Assembly (NCBI GenBank): GCA_938039795.1
Contig: CALHWU010000069.1
Coordinates: 1 to 5,219, forward strand
From: an uncultured Muribaculaceae bacterium
Lineage (GTDB): Bacteria; Bacteroidota; Bacteroidia; Bacteroidales; Muribaculaceae
DNA length: 5,219 nucleotides
Direction of reading: 5' to 3'
In this document: positions 1-5,219 of the stretch, piece after piece
Position numbering within the stretch: the stretch's first letter is position 1
Layout of the letters: the number at the start of each line of letters is the position of its first letter
Program-made: the position numbers and the translations under genes
The notes under the pieces: generated by a model
Database searches by the model: none
What the model was told of the DNA's origin: nothing
Seen by the model: the letters and a program-made list of their open reading frames with translations, nothing else

Positions 1-793
1 CGCAGAGGTTGCACGACACGTCCACCTCGGCCGACGGTTCGGTGAAGGGGAAGTAGCTCGGGCGAAGGCGTATGCGTGTGTCGTTGCCGAACATCTCGCG
101 GGCAAAGTAGAGCAGCGTCTGGCGCAGGTCGGCGAATGTCACGTGACGGTCGACATAAAGAGCCTCGACCTGGTGGAAGAAGCAGTGGGCGCGTGCCGAA
201 ATGGCTTCGTTGCGGTAGACGCGTCCCGGGCAGATGATGCGGATAGGCGGCTGAGTATGCTCCATAACACGGCTCTGCACCGACGAGGTGTGGGTGCGGA
301 GCAGCACGTCGGGCTGGCGGTTGATGAAGAATGTGTCCTGCATGTCGCGGGCCGGATGGTCGGCGGCGAAGTTGAGCGATGAGAATACATGCCAGTCATC
401 CTCGATCTCGGGGCCTTCGGCTATAGTGAAGCCGAGGCGTGAGAAAATGGAGATGATCTCTTCGCGCACGAGCGAGAGCGGATGGCGCGTGCCCAGAGGC
501 ATGGGAGCAGCCGTGCGGAATAGGTCGATGTCGTCGTCGGCGTGATTGAGGTCGCTTTCGGCAGCCGCGTCGCGGAGCGCCGTTATTGTTTCGGTAGCGA
601 AGTTCTTGAGTTCATTGAGTTTCTGGCCGAGTTCGCGTTTCTGCTCCGGAGGCAGAGCCTTGAATTCATTGAAAAGGGCTGTGACGGCTCCCTTCTTGCT
701 GAGGTAGCGTATGCGCAGCTGCTCCGCTTCCTGAGGGGAAGTGGCTTTCAGGGCCGCGATTTCGGCCCGCAGACTCTCTATTTTTTCAATCAT
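1..793 (-). CDS. pheS: Phenylalanine--tRNA ligase alpha subunit, 3' end cut off by the window edge
   Basis: PheS joins with PheT in a cytoplasmic alpha2-beta2 enzyme that charges tRNA-Phe with phenylalanine using ATP. Reading the minus strand from the ATG at 793-791 gives 264 uninterrupted residues that run off the window. Residues 1-80 are the charged N-terminal helical arm (starts MIEKIESLRAEIAAL). The class II catalytic core follows: HPLSLVREEI at 104-113, GPEIEDDWHVF at 127-137, HPARDMQDTFF at 146-156, RTHTSS at 166-171, then motif 2 with YRNE at 193-196 and FHQVEAL at 206-212, and FPFTEPSAEVDV at 248-259 lining the amino-acid pocket. The visible part ends at CNLC, where Bacteroidota PheS proteins carry a Cys-rich insertion. 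About 75 residues including motif 3 lie outside the window, judging by the usual 330-340 residues. Arginine codons are nearly all CGC, as expected for a highly expressed gene. The identification is secure; completeness at the 3' end cannot be judged. Confidence 0.97.
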   Translation of the reverse strand, partial: MIEKIESLRAEIAALKATSPQEAEQLRIRYLSKKGAVTALFNEFKALPPEQKRELGQKLNELKNFATETITALRDAAAESDLNHADDDIDLFRTAAPMPLGTRHPLSLVREEIISIFSRLGFTIAEGPEIEDDWHVFSSLNFAADHPARDMQDTFFINRQPDVLLRTHTSSVQSRVMEHTQPPIRIICPGRVYRNEAISARAHCFFHQVEALYVDRHVTFADLRQTLLYFAREMFGNDTRIRLRPSYFPFTEPSAEVDVSCNLC

Positions 794-818
794 CGTGGAT
801 TATTGTCTAAAATTAGTG

Positions 819-826
819 CAAATTTA
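819..826 (-). promoter_or_regulatory. Candidate pheS promoter, Bacteroidota -7 box
   Basis: The minus strand reads TAAATTTG, a full match to the TAnnTTTG -7 element used by the primary sigma factor of Bacteroidota. It lies 25 bp upstream of the pheS ATG, which would give a leader of roughly 15-20 nt. No good TTTG -33 box is present at the expected spacing (about 846-849), so the call rests on one element and its position. Confidence 0.5.
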
Positions 827-830
827 CAAC

Positions 831-845
831 GAATTTCGCGGATTC
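831..845. promoter_or_regulatory. Imperfect dyad between the pheS and tilS promoters
   Basis: GAAT at 831-834 pairs with ATTC at 842-845, and the inner positions 835/841 and 836/840 are T/G. The centre, 838, is exactly the midpoint of the two outward-facing -7 boxes (819-826 and 850-857). The element sits where both -33 regions would fall. It could be an operator for both genes or a chance by-product of short AT/GC words; no regulator is indicated. Confidence 0.25.
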
Positions 846-849
846 TCCT

Positions 850-857
850 TATTTTTG
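850..857 (+). promoter_or_regulatory. Candidate tilS promoter, Bacteroidota -7 box
   Basis: The plus strand reads TATTTTTG, matching TAnnTTTG. It lies 61 bp upstream of the tilS ATG and points away from the pheS promoter candidate. A convincing TTTG -33 element is absent; the nearest similar word is TTTA at 823-826, four bases further than the usual spacing. T-rich DNA matches this consensus easily, so confidence is moderate at best. Confidence 0.38.
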
Positions 858-918
858 TCGAAATATGTGCGCTGTCGCCAGGCAGTGATGCATATTGATA
901 ACCTTTTATCCTTGACTT

Positions 919-2244
919 ATGGTGAGCAATACTGATGCGGCATATATGGTGGAGGCAGGAGTCGGGCGCCTTCTCGGACCGCCGGACAAGGCAGGCCGGA
1001 TCGTTGCCGGACTTAGCGGCGGAGCCGACTCGGTGGCTCTTGCGGTGGCTTTGCGCCGGCTGGGATATGATGTGGAGGCCCTCCATTGCAATTATCATCT
1101 CCGTGGAGCCGAATCAGAGCGCGATGAACTTTACGTCCGACGGTTCTGTGACTCTATGGAAATCCCGCTGACTATTTGTGGGCTCGATGTCGCGGCAGAG
1201 GCATTGCGTGGGGAATCGCTGGAGATGACATGCCGCCGACTTCGTTACGGTCTGTTTGCCGACAGAGCCTTGGCTGTCGGTGCTGCCGCGGTGGCGGTGG
1301 CGCATCACCGTGATGATAATGTGGAGACCTTCTTTCTCAATCTCATGAGGTCGGCCGGCCTCGCCGGTCTGAAAGCGATGATGCCTGTAGCACAGCTTCC
1401 AGGCCATGATGATCTTCGTCTCGTGAGGCCACTGCTGGGGTGCACGCGCGGTGGCATCGAACGATATCTGTCATCGCTTGGCGTCGATTATGTGGTAGAC
1501 TCGACGAATCTGGAATGTGATTTCACGCGCAATAAGGTGCGTAACCGTGTGCTTCCGGCTCTGCGGCGCGATTTTCCCGGCGCGGATGAGGCTGTGGCTG
1601 CTTCTGTGGGTCACCTCAGGGAAGCTTACGGATTTGTCGAAGAAATGATGGGGCGTATCGAAAGACAGTATGCATCCGACGGTCATTTCGACGTGTCATC
1701 GCTTGCCTCTGATTTGAGTTCCGCGCGTTTTGTGCTGCTGATGTCGCTCTCGAAGCGCGGGTTTTCGGCGGAACAGGTCGATGATATTCTCTATTGTGCA
1801 GTTTCGGGGCACTCGGGGCGGCGTTTTGAGGCCGGGGGAAAAGAATATGTGCTTGACAGGGGAATGCTTCGCATGGTGCGGGAGGCTGCAGACGGCTGCC
1901 GGTTCAAAGTGGCGGTCGAACGCCGGCCGGCGGCCGGACTGGTGATGGAACGCAGTAATGAAGTGGCCTATTTCGATGCCGAAGGCTGGGACAGCGGTGC
2001 GGAGGTGAAATGGCGTCCGTGGCGCGAGGGCGATGTCATCTGTCCTCTCGGAATGCGCGGCAGAAAAAAGTTAAGCGATATATTCAACGACGCCAAGACT
2101 CCGGCCGACGTCAAGGCTTCGCTTCCACTCGCGGTGAAAGACGGAGAGGTGCTATGGGTGCCGGGCATAAAGCGGAGCCGCAGGCTGACGCTTTCAGCGG
2201 ATACGAGAGAGGTTGTAGTGTGTCGTCTGTGCAGGGCCTATTGA
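919..2244 (+). CDS. tilS: tRNA(Ile)-lysidine synthase
   Basis: TilS adenylates C34 of the CAU-anticodon tRNA-Ile2 and couples lysine to it, forming lysidine, so that the tRNA reads AUA and is charged with isoleucine. The protein has 441 residues, normal for the long form of the family. The ATP-binding PP-loop SGGADS is at residues 33-38; HCNYHLRG at 56-63 follows strand two; AHHRDDNVET at 128-137 is the family's AHHxDDxxET motif; VVDSTN at 192-197 and TRNKVRNRVLP at 203-213 are the conserved DxSN...RNxxR block. A variable middle region leads to the C-terminal tRNA-binding domain, with RPWREGDVICPLGM at 366-379, KKLSDIFND at 383-391 and VPGIKRSRRLT at 414-424. No Shine-Dalgarno sequence is visible. 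The ATG at 946 (Met10) would leave 23 residues before the PP-loop, closer to relatives I remember, so the true start may be there. It is divergent from pheS and convergent with the folate gene. Confidence 0.97.
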   Translation: MVSNTDAAYMVEAGVGRLLGPPDKAGRIVAGLSGGADSVALAVALRRLGYDVEALHCNYHLRGAESERDELYVRRFCDSMEIPLTICGLDVAAEALRGESLEMTCRRLRYGLFADRALAVGAAAVAVAHHRDDNVETFFLNLMRSAGLAGLKAMMPVAQLPGHDDLRLVRPLLGCTRGGIERYLSSLGVDYVVDSTNLECDFTRNKVRNRVLPALRRDFPGADEAVAASVGHLREAYGFVEEMMGRIERQYASDGHFDVSSLASDLSSARFVLLMSLSKRGFSAEQVDDILYCAVSGHSGRRFEAGGKEYVLDRGMLRMVREAADGCRFKVAVERRPAAGLVMERSNEVAYFDAEGWDSGAEVKWRPWREGDVICPLGMRGRKKLSDIFNDAKTPADVKASLPLAVKDGEVLWVPGIKRSRRLTLSADTREVVVCRLCRAY

Positions 2245-2247
2245 GAT

Positions 2248-2266
2248 GCCGGCATTCAGCGCCGGC
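2248..2266. terminator. GC hairpin at the convergent gene ends, possible terminator
   Basis: GCCGGC at 2248-2253 and GCCGGC at 2261-2266 form a perfect 6-bp GC-only stem with a 7-nt loop. It starts four bases after the tilS stop and overlaps the last codons of the cyclo-ligase gene on the other strand. A 10-bp palindrome, ATGCCGGCAT, occupies 2246-2255. There is no T run on either side, so it is not a standard intrinsic terminator. Its position between two converging transcripts is the main argument for a role, and GCCGG words are common throughout this DNA. Confidence 0.3.
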
Positions 2267-2807
2267 GGACGATAGTATGGCTCTGGGTGATAACGATGTC
2301 GACAGGCACGTCGTGGGTGTCGGTGTCGATGTCGTCGTCGACAAGCTGGAAGTCATATCCCACTCCGATTTTCATCGCACGGGTGTCGGCCAGCAGACGG
2401 TCATAATACCCTTTGCCTCGTCCCACGCGGTTGCCATGCCGGTCATAAGCTATAGCCGGAACGACTATGAGTTCTATGTCGGATATGTCGGCTACGTCGT
2501 CGCCGTCGGGCTCCTCGATCTCAAACGCGCCGAGATGTAGCCTTGTGTTCTCATACGGGAGGATGTCGAGGTTTACGCCGTTGACTCGCGGGAGGAAGAA
2601 TCGCTTGCGGCCGCTCCACTTGCCGAGAAAAGCCCTTGTGGACAATTCGTCGGGCAGGGAATGGTACATCAGAATGCGGTCAGCCACCATGAAGGCCGCC
2701 ATCTGTTCGAGGCGGTCGAATACGCTCCGGGCTGCATCGCTTTTCTCCTGCTCGGTCAGCAGACTCTTGCGGGCCCTGACTCTGCGGCGTATGTCATCCT
2801 TTTTCAT
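2256..2807 (-). CDS. fau: 5-formyltetrahydrofolate cyclo-ligase
   Basis: This enzyme (MTHFS, also called YgfA/Fau) uses ATP to convert 5-formyl-THF, a dead-end folate, to 5,10-methenyl-THF in the cytoplasm, returning it to one-carbon metabolism. The 183-residue length is typical. Visible family features are the basic N-terminus (KKDDIRRRVRARK at residues 2-14), MYHSLPDELST at 47-57, GAFEIEEP at 93-100 (family form GxxGIxEP), and the signature VVPAIAYDRHGNRVGRGKGYY at 115-135 followed by DRLL, which holds the ATP/folate-binding G-R-G-K-G-Y-Y-D core. YDFQLVDD at 151-158 and HDVPVDIVIT at 165-174 match the usual C-terminal blocks. The ATG follows the protease stop by 6 bp with no Shine-Dalgarno, so translation probably depends on the upstream gene. 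It is the last gene of the minus-strand cluster. Confidence 0.95.
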   Translation of the reverse strand: MKKDDIRRRVRARKSLLTEQEKSDAARSVFDRLEQMAAFMVADRILMYHSLPDELSTRAFLGKWSGRKRFFLPRVNGVNLDILPYENTRLHLGAFEIEEPDGDDVADISDIELIVVPAIAYDRHGNRVGRGKGYYDRLLADTRAMKIGVGYDFQLVDDDIDTDTHDVPVDIVITQSHTIVRRR

Positions 2808-2813
2808 ATTGCA

Positions 2814-4496
2814 TCAGTTAGATACGGAATCTTCAGTCATGTAGATCGTGTCCTCGCCGGCTGCATCGTCGGCCGGAGGCTCCGGAGTGAGCCGCATGCT
2901 GTTGTTGAGCTCACTGACAGCCTTCGCGACAGCCGGATCGGTCATGTTGTTGACCTCGAAGAGTGCCGGCTGGCCGAGAATGTCGCTTGCGATTAACGAT
3001 TTCAGTTGATTAACAATCAGCTGGCGCGAAATGTTTATGTAGTACCATCGCGGGGCTATTCCGGCTTTCTGCTGCGCATAGCTCACGAATGTGGCCAGCA
3101 GTGCGTCGTCGGCCGGAAGCAATGCGAGAAGATCCTCGGCGCTCTGAGCCTGTTCGAGCGTGGTGCGGTTGCTGTCGGCGAATTTGAACGCGAAATTATG
3201 GAGCATCCCGGCATTGAACACATTGACGTAATATGATGTGATTCCGGTGGTGTCGCGTCCCACGTAGACGTCGGGCATTATTCCGCCCCCGCCATAGACT
3301 GTGCGACCGCCGAGCGTGGTATACTCATGAGTCCTGTCGATTTTCGCGGAGTCGGCGCTGAGATCCTCGCCGTGCAGGAAACGGTCATAGACCTCCATTT
3401 CGTAAGCCGCAGGCGATCCGGGGGTATAGGCTTTCTGAATGCATCGTCCTGAAGGAGTGTAATATCGGGCTACGGTGAGGCGTATGGCACTGCTGTCGGA
3501 CAATTCTATCTGATTCTGTACGAGTCCTTTGCCGAACGAGCGTCGGCCTATGACTACTCCGCGGTCATTGTCCTGGATAGCTCCGGCGAAAATCTCGCTC
3601 GCGCTTGCCGAACCCTCGTTGATGATCACGGCGAGGGCGGCGTCCTGAAATGCTCCGGTGCCGTCGCTTCCCATCTGCTGCTCCATTGACGGTATGCGGC
3701 CGCGGGTCGACACGATCGGGCGTCCGGCCGACAGGAATTCGTTGGCCATGAGTACAGCCGGCTCCAGGTATCCGCCTGTATTGTCACGGAGATCAAGTAT
3801 GTAGCTTTGTGCCCCTTTGCCGCGGAGATCGATCATTGAATTGAGAAACTCCATGTAGGTATTGCGCCCGAATTTGTTGACACGGACATAACCTGTGGTA
3901 GGAGTGATCATGTATGCGGCGTCGATCGATGTCACAGGGATGTCGCCGCGTGTGACTTCAAACGTGAGGGTCTTGGGTGCGGAGCTTCGCTTCACTCCGA
4001 GTTTCACCACAGTCCCTTTCGGTCCTTTGAGGCGTGACCGGAGTTTGTCCATGTTGTATTTCACTCCTGCCACAAGAGTATCGTTGACGGTGAGGATGCG
4101 GTCGCCTGCGAGCATCCCGACCTTTTCGGCCGGTCCGCCCGACACTACTTCCACTACGGTGGCCGTGTCGGTCATCATATTGAATACCACTCCGATCCCT
4201 CCGAACGATCCTTCGAGCACCTCATTGGTCGAGGTGAGTTCCGAAGCCGGTATATATACCGTGTGCGGATCAAGTTTGGAGAGCAGATCAGGTATTGTCT
4301 TTTCAAGCAGGCTGTCGGTGTTGACATCATCGACATAATCGGATTGGATGAGGTTCACGATGTCGCTGATCTTGCGCTCCACCGGTCCGCCGGCCTGACG
4401 TCGTGAAAAATAATTGCCGGCTATCATGCCGATGACGAATGTGACTGCAATTACAAGCGGCACCCATACTGCCGTTTTCTTCAATTTGGGATTCAT
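2814..4496 (-). CDS. ctpA: S41 family carboxy-terminal processing protease, membrane anchored
   Basis: A serine protease of the CtpA/Prc family, which trims or degrades periplasmic and envelope proteins from their C-terminal ends. The 560-residue product begins with a short basic stretch and one hydrophobic segment (about residues 9-28, WVPLVIAVTFVIGMIAGNYF) without a clear cleavage site, so it is probably anchored in the inner membrane facing the periplasm. Residues 40-85 are a helical N-terminal domain. A PDZ domain spans about 88-180, opening with GSFGGIGVVF at 96-105. The protease core follows, with YILDLRDNTGGYLEPAV at 232-248, the nucleophile motif GSASASEI at 295-302 and SFGKGLVQ at 320-327. 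By the Prc spacing (Ser, Lys +25, Gln +29) the catalytic residues are Ser298, Lys323 and Gln327, all present. YYTPSGRCIQK at 345-355 and GGGGIMPDVYVG at 402-413 close the core. Residues from about 420 form a helical extension ending in an acidic tail. The start is supported by the signal anchor and a GAGAGGA upstream. The natural substrate is not evident. Confidence 0.96.
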   Translation of the reverse strand: MNPKLKKTAVWVPLVIAVTFVIGMIAGNYFSRRQAGGPVERKISDIVNLIQSDYVDDVNTDSLLEKTIPDLLSKLDPHTVYIPASELTSTNEVLEGSFGGIGVVFNMMTDTATVVEVVSGGPAEKVGMLAGDRILTVNDTLVAGVKYNMDKLRSRLKGPKGTVVKLGVKRSSAPKTLTFEVTRGDIPVTSIDAAYMITPTTGYVRVNKFGRNTYMEFLNSMIDLRGKGAQSYILDLRDNTGGYLEPAVLMANEFLSAGRPIVSTRGRIPSMEQQMGSDGTGAFQDAALAVIINEGSASASEIFAGAIQDNDRGVVIGRRSFGKGLVQNQIELSDSSAIRLTVARYYTPSGRCIQKAYTPGSPAAYEMEVYDRFLHGEDLSADSAKIDRTHEYTTLGGRTVYGGGGIMPDVYVGRDTTGITSYYVNVFNAGMLHNFAFKFADSNRTTLEQAQSAEDLLALLPADDALLATFVSYAQQKAGIAPRWYYINISRQLIVNQLKSLIASDILGQPALFEVNNMTDPAVAKAVSELNNSMRLTPEPPADDAAGEDTIYMTEDSVSN

Positions 4497-4506
4497 ATTT
4501 ATGTTG

Positions 4507-4513
4507 TCCTCTC
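4507..4513 (-). promoter_or_regulatory. Shine-Dalgarno-like site of the S41 protease gene
   Basis: The minus strand reads GAGAGGA, ending 10 nt before the ATG at 4496-4494. It is the only purine-rich ribosome-site candidate I could see in front of a gene here; the other starts have none, as is usual in Bacteroidota. It supports the chosen start codon but may be coincidental. Confidence 0.35.
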
Positions 4514-4564
4514 TTCAGATCTTGTTACTCTTGCTGTTAAGGCGTGTCGACAAAGTCTTGGCGT

Positions 4565-4996
4565 TCAGTCGAGATGCTCTATGTGGACGCATTCCACTCC
4601 GGCGCGTTCAAGCAGTTCCAGGCCGTCAGACAATCGGTAAAGTTCGTGGAATACGACTCTCCTTATGCCACTCTGTATGATCAGTTTGGAGCATTCGAGG
4701 CATGGCGATGCCGTCACATACAGAGTGGATCCCTCGCTCGAATTGTTGCTTCGCGCGATTTTTGTTATGGCATTGGCTTCAGCGTGTAGCACATATGGCT
4801 TGGTGACACCTGCGGAGTCTTCGCATACGTTCTCAAAACCGGCCGGCGTGCCGTTGAATCCGTCGGATATAATAGTGCCGTCGCGCACAAGCAGCGCACC
4901 CACCTGCCTTCGCTCACAATATGAATTTTCGGCCCATATGAGCGCCATGCGAAGATACCGGCGGTCCAACAGTGCGCGTTTAGCGTTATTTTCCAT
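4565..4996 (-). CDS. comEB: Deoxycytidylate (dCMP) deaminase, ComEB family
   Basis: A zinc-dependent cytosolic enzyme that converts dCMP to dUMP plus ammonia, supplying the substrate of thymidylate synthase. The 143-residue length is typical of bacterial members. The zinc-deaminase signature is complete: HAEANAI at 71-77 gives zinc ligand His71 and proton shuttle Glu73, and SPCLEC at 97-102 gives ligands Cys99 and Cys102. Family-specific blocks precede it: CERRQVGALLV at 27-37 and GFNGTPAGFENVCED at 46-60. GFNG corresponds to the GYNG motif where the dCTP/dTTP effectors bind in characterised dCMP deaminases, so allosteric control is plausible. The HAEANAI plus NGTPxGF combination separates it from RibD, tRNA-adenosine and free-cytidine deaminases. 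The name comes from the Bacillus com locus and does not imply competence here. The gene is first in the minus-strand cluster, 68 bp upstream of the protease gene. Confidence 0.95.
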   Translation of the reverse strand: MENNAKRALLDRRYLRMALIWAENSYCERRQVGALLVRDGTIISDGFNGTPAGFENVCEDSAGVTKPYVLHAEANAITKIARSNNSSEGSTLYVTASPCLECSKLIIQSGIRRVVFHELYRLSDGLELLERAGVECVHIEHLD

Positions 4997-5104
4997 AATT
5001 TCAGTTCAAAAATACCACTTGGAAGTAAGTGAGTTAAGCTTGATCGGTCGCATTGGCGTCGCCGGATGTCATGCCGGTAATCGCCGCTGTCAGTGATATT
5101 AGCG
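4997..5104 (-). other. Probable 5' leader of comEB
   Basis: The stretch between the promoter candidate and the comEB ATG is about 100 nt, longer than the pheS leader. I see no Shine-Dalgarno and no recognisable riboswitch. It contains a weak 5-bp inverted repeat, CACTT/AAGTG at 5016-5020 and 5027-5031, and a 12-codon open frame on the minus strand (ATG at 5072-5070, TAA at 5036-5034), neither of which is clearly functional. Confidence 0.35.
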
Positions 5105-5112
5105 CAAAGTTA
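5105..5112 (-). promoter_or_regulatory. Candidate comEB operon promoter, Bacteroidota -7 box
   Basis: The minus strand reads TAACTTTG followed by C, a full match to TAnnTTTG and close to the strongest known Bacteroides -7 boxes. AT-rich DNA lies directly upstream, in contrast to the GC-rich genes. A TTTG -33 box is not seen near 5132-5135; that place is occupied by an inverted repeat (5131-5150). It would drive comEB and, with the 68-bp and 6-bp gaps downstream, probably the protease and cyclo-ligase genes. Confidence 0.6.
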
Positions 5113-5130
5113 TATAAAAATATTGGTATT

Positions 5131-5150
5131 TTATGAATTTTTCTTCATAA
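5131..5150. repeat. Perfect 7-bp inverted repeat upstream of the comEB promoter
   Basis: TTATGAA at 5131-5137 is mirrored by TTCATAA at 5144-5150 around a 6-bp spacer. It overlaps the expected -33 region of the comEB promoter, 18 bp upstream of the -7 box. Such placement suits an operator or activator site. A chance repeat in AT-rich DNA cannot be excluded. Confidence 0.4.
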
Positions 5151-5159
5151 TGGCTCGGC

Positions 5160-5192
5160 CATGGCACGGCTCTTTCATTTAAAAATGCCATG
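5160..5192. repeat. Inverted repeat in the AT-rich right-hand intergenic region
   Basis: CATGGCA at 5160-5166 and TGCCATG at 5186-5192 are perfect inverted copies separated by 19 bp. A smaller CATTT/AAATG pair lies near the right arm, and TTTTC/GAAAA flank a 2-bp centre at 5193-5204. No reading frame of note covers 5113-5219. The repeat may be the 3' hairpin of a gene beyond the right edge or a regulatory site; the sequence alone does not decide. Confidence 0.3.
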
Positions 5193-5219
5193 TTTTCCCG
5201 AAAAGCCTGTTATTTTATA

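Noticed and set aside
2010..2540. A 176-codon plus-strand open frame running from the tilS 3' end across the cyclo-ligase gene
   Set aside because: It overlaps the conserved C-terminal domain of tilS in another frame and is antisense to the conserved cyclo-ligase. Its translation shows no family motif, and GC-rich DNA readily gives such frames.
2813..2816. A TGATG stop/start overlap at the end of the protease gene
   Set aside because: The overlapping ATG is not in frame with the cyclo-ligase; the real start is the ATG at 2807-2805.
3895..4338. A 147-codon plus-strand open frame antisense to the PDZ region of the protease
   Set aside because: Its Ser/Thr/Pro/Arg-rich composition is that expected from the complement of the protease codons, and no start signal is seen.
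4545..4552. An 8-bp palindrome, TGTCGACA, downstream of comEB
   Set aside because: It is isolated, short and not followed by a T run; a perfect 8-bp palindrome is unremarkable in a window of this size.
4551..4558. AGACTTTG on the minus strand between comEB and the protease gene, considered as an internal promoter
   Set aside because: It lacks the TA of the TAnnTTTG box and has no -33 element, so it was not strong enough to list.
5034..5072. A 12-codon minus-strand open frame in the comEB leader, considered as a regulatory leader peptide
   Set aside because: It has no ribosome site, no run of regulatory codons and no following attenuator hairpin with a T run. A frame this short is expected by chance.
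4665..5096. A 143-codon plus-strand open frame almost the same size as comEB and lying opposite it
   Set aside because: It mirrors a well-conserved deaminase gene, has no recognisable domain and extends into promoter DNA. The equal length is coincidence.

Overview
The window looks like ordinary chromosomal housekeeping DNA from a fairly GC-rich member of the Bacteroidales; Muribaculaceae is a guess. The reasons are: TAnnTTTG-type -7 promoter boxes in the two main intergenic gaps, almost no Shine-Dalgarno sequences, a PheS of Bacteroidota type that shows the first part of an inserted Cys cluster (CNLC) at the window edge, and the set of gene relatives. No phage, insertion sequence, CRISPR array, tRNA, rRNA or obvious transferred DNA was seen.

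Layout. Positions 1-793 (minus strand) hold the first 264 codons of pheS, cut by the left edge. A 125-bp gap carries two back-to-back promoter candidates, one for pheS and one for tilS, with an imperfect dyad exactly midway between them. tilS (919-2244, plus strand) is complete. It ends 11 bp from the end of a convergent three-gene minus-strand cluster, read in the order comEB (dCMP deaminase), an S41 carboxy-terminal processing protease, and 5-formyltetrahydrofolate cyclo-ligase. The last two are 6 bp apart and almost certainly cotranscribed. comEB has its own promoter candidate about 110 bp upstream of its start. The final 220 bp (4997-5219) have no recognisable gene. They hold the comEB leader and promoter and an AT-rich stretch with two perfect inverted repeats.

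How the genes fit together. pheS and tilS both serve translation: charging tRNA-Phe, and making the lysidine wobble base in tRNA-Ile2. In the minus-strand cluster, comEB supplies dUMP and the cyclo-ligase returns 5-formyl-THF to the active folate pool, so both support thymidylate synthesis. The membrane-anchored periplasmic protease between them has no obvious link to that pathway.

I found no clear undescribed system. The points most worth a second look are the shared divergent promoter core, the dyad upstream of the comEB promoter, and the protease embedded in a nucleotide/folate operon.
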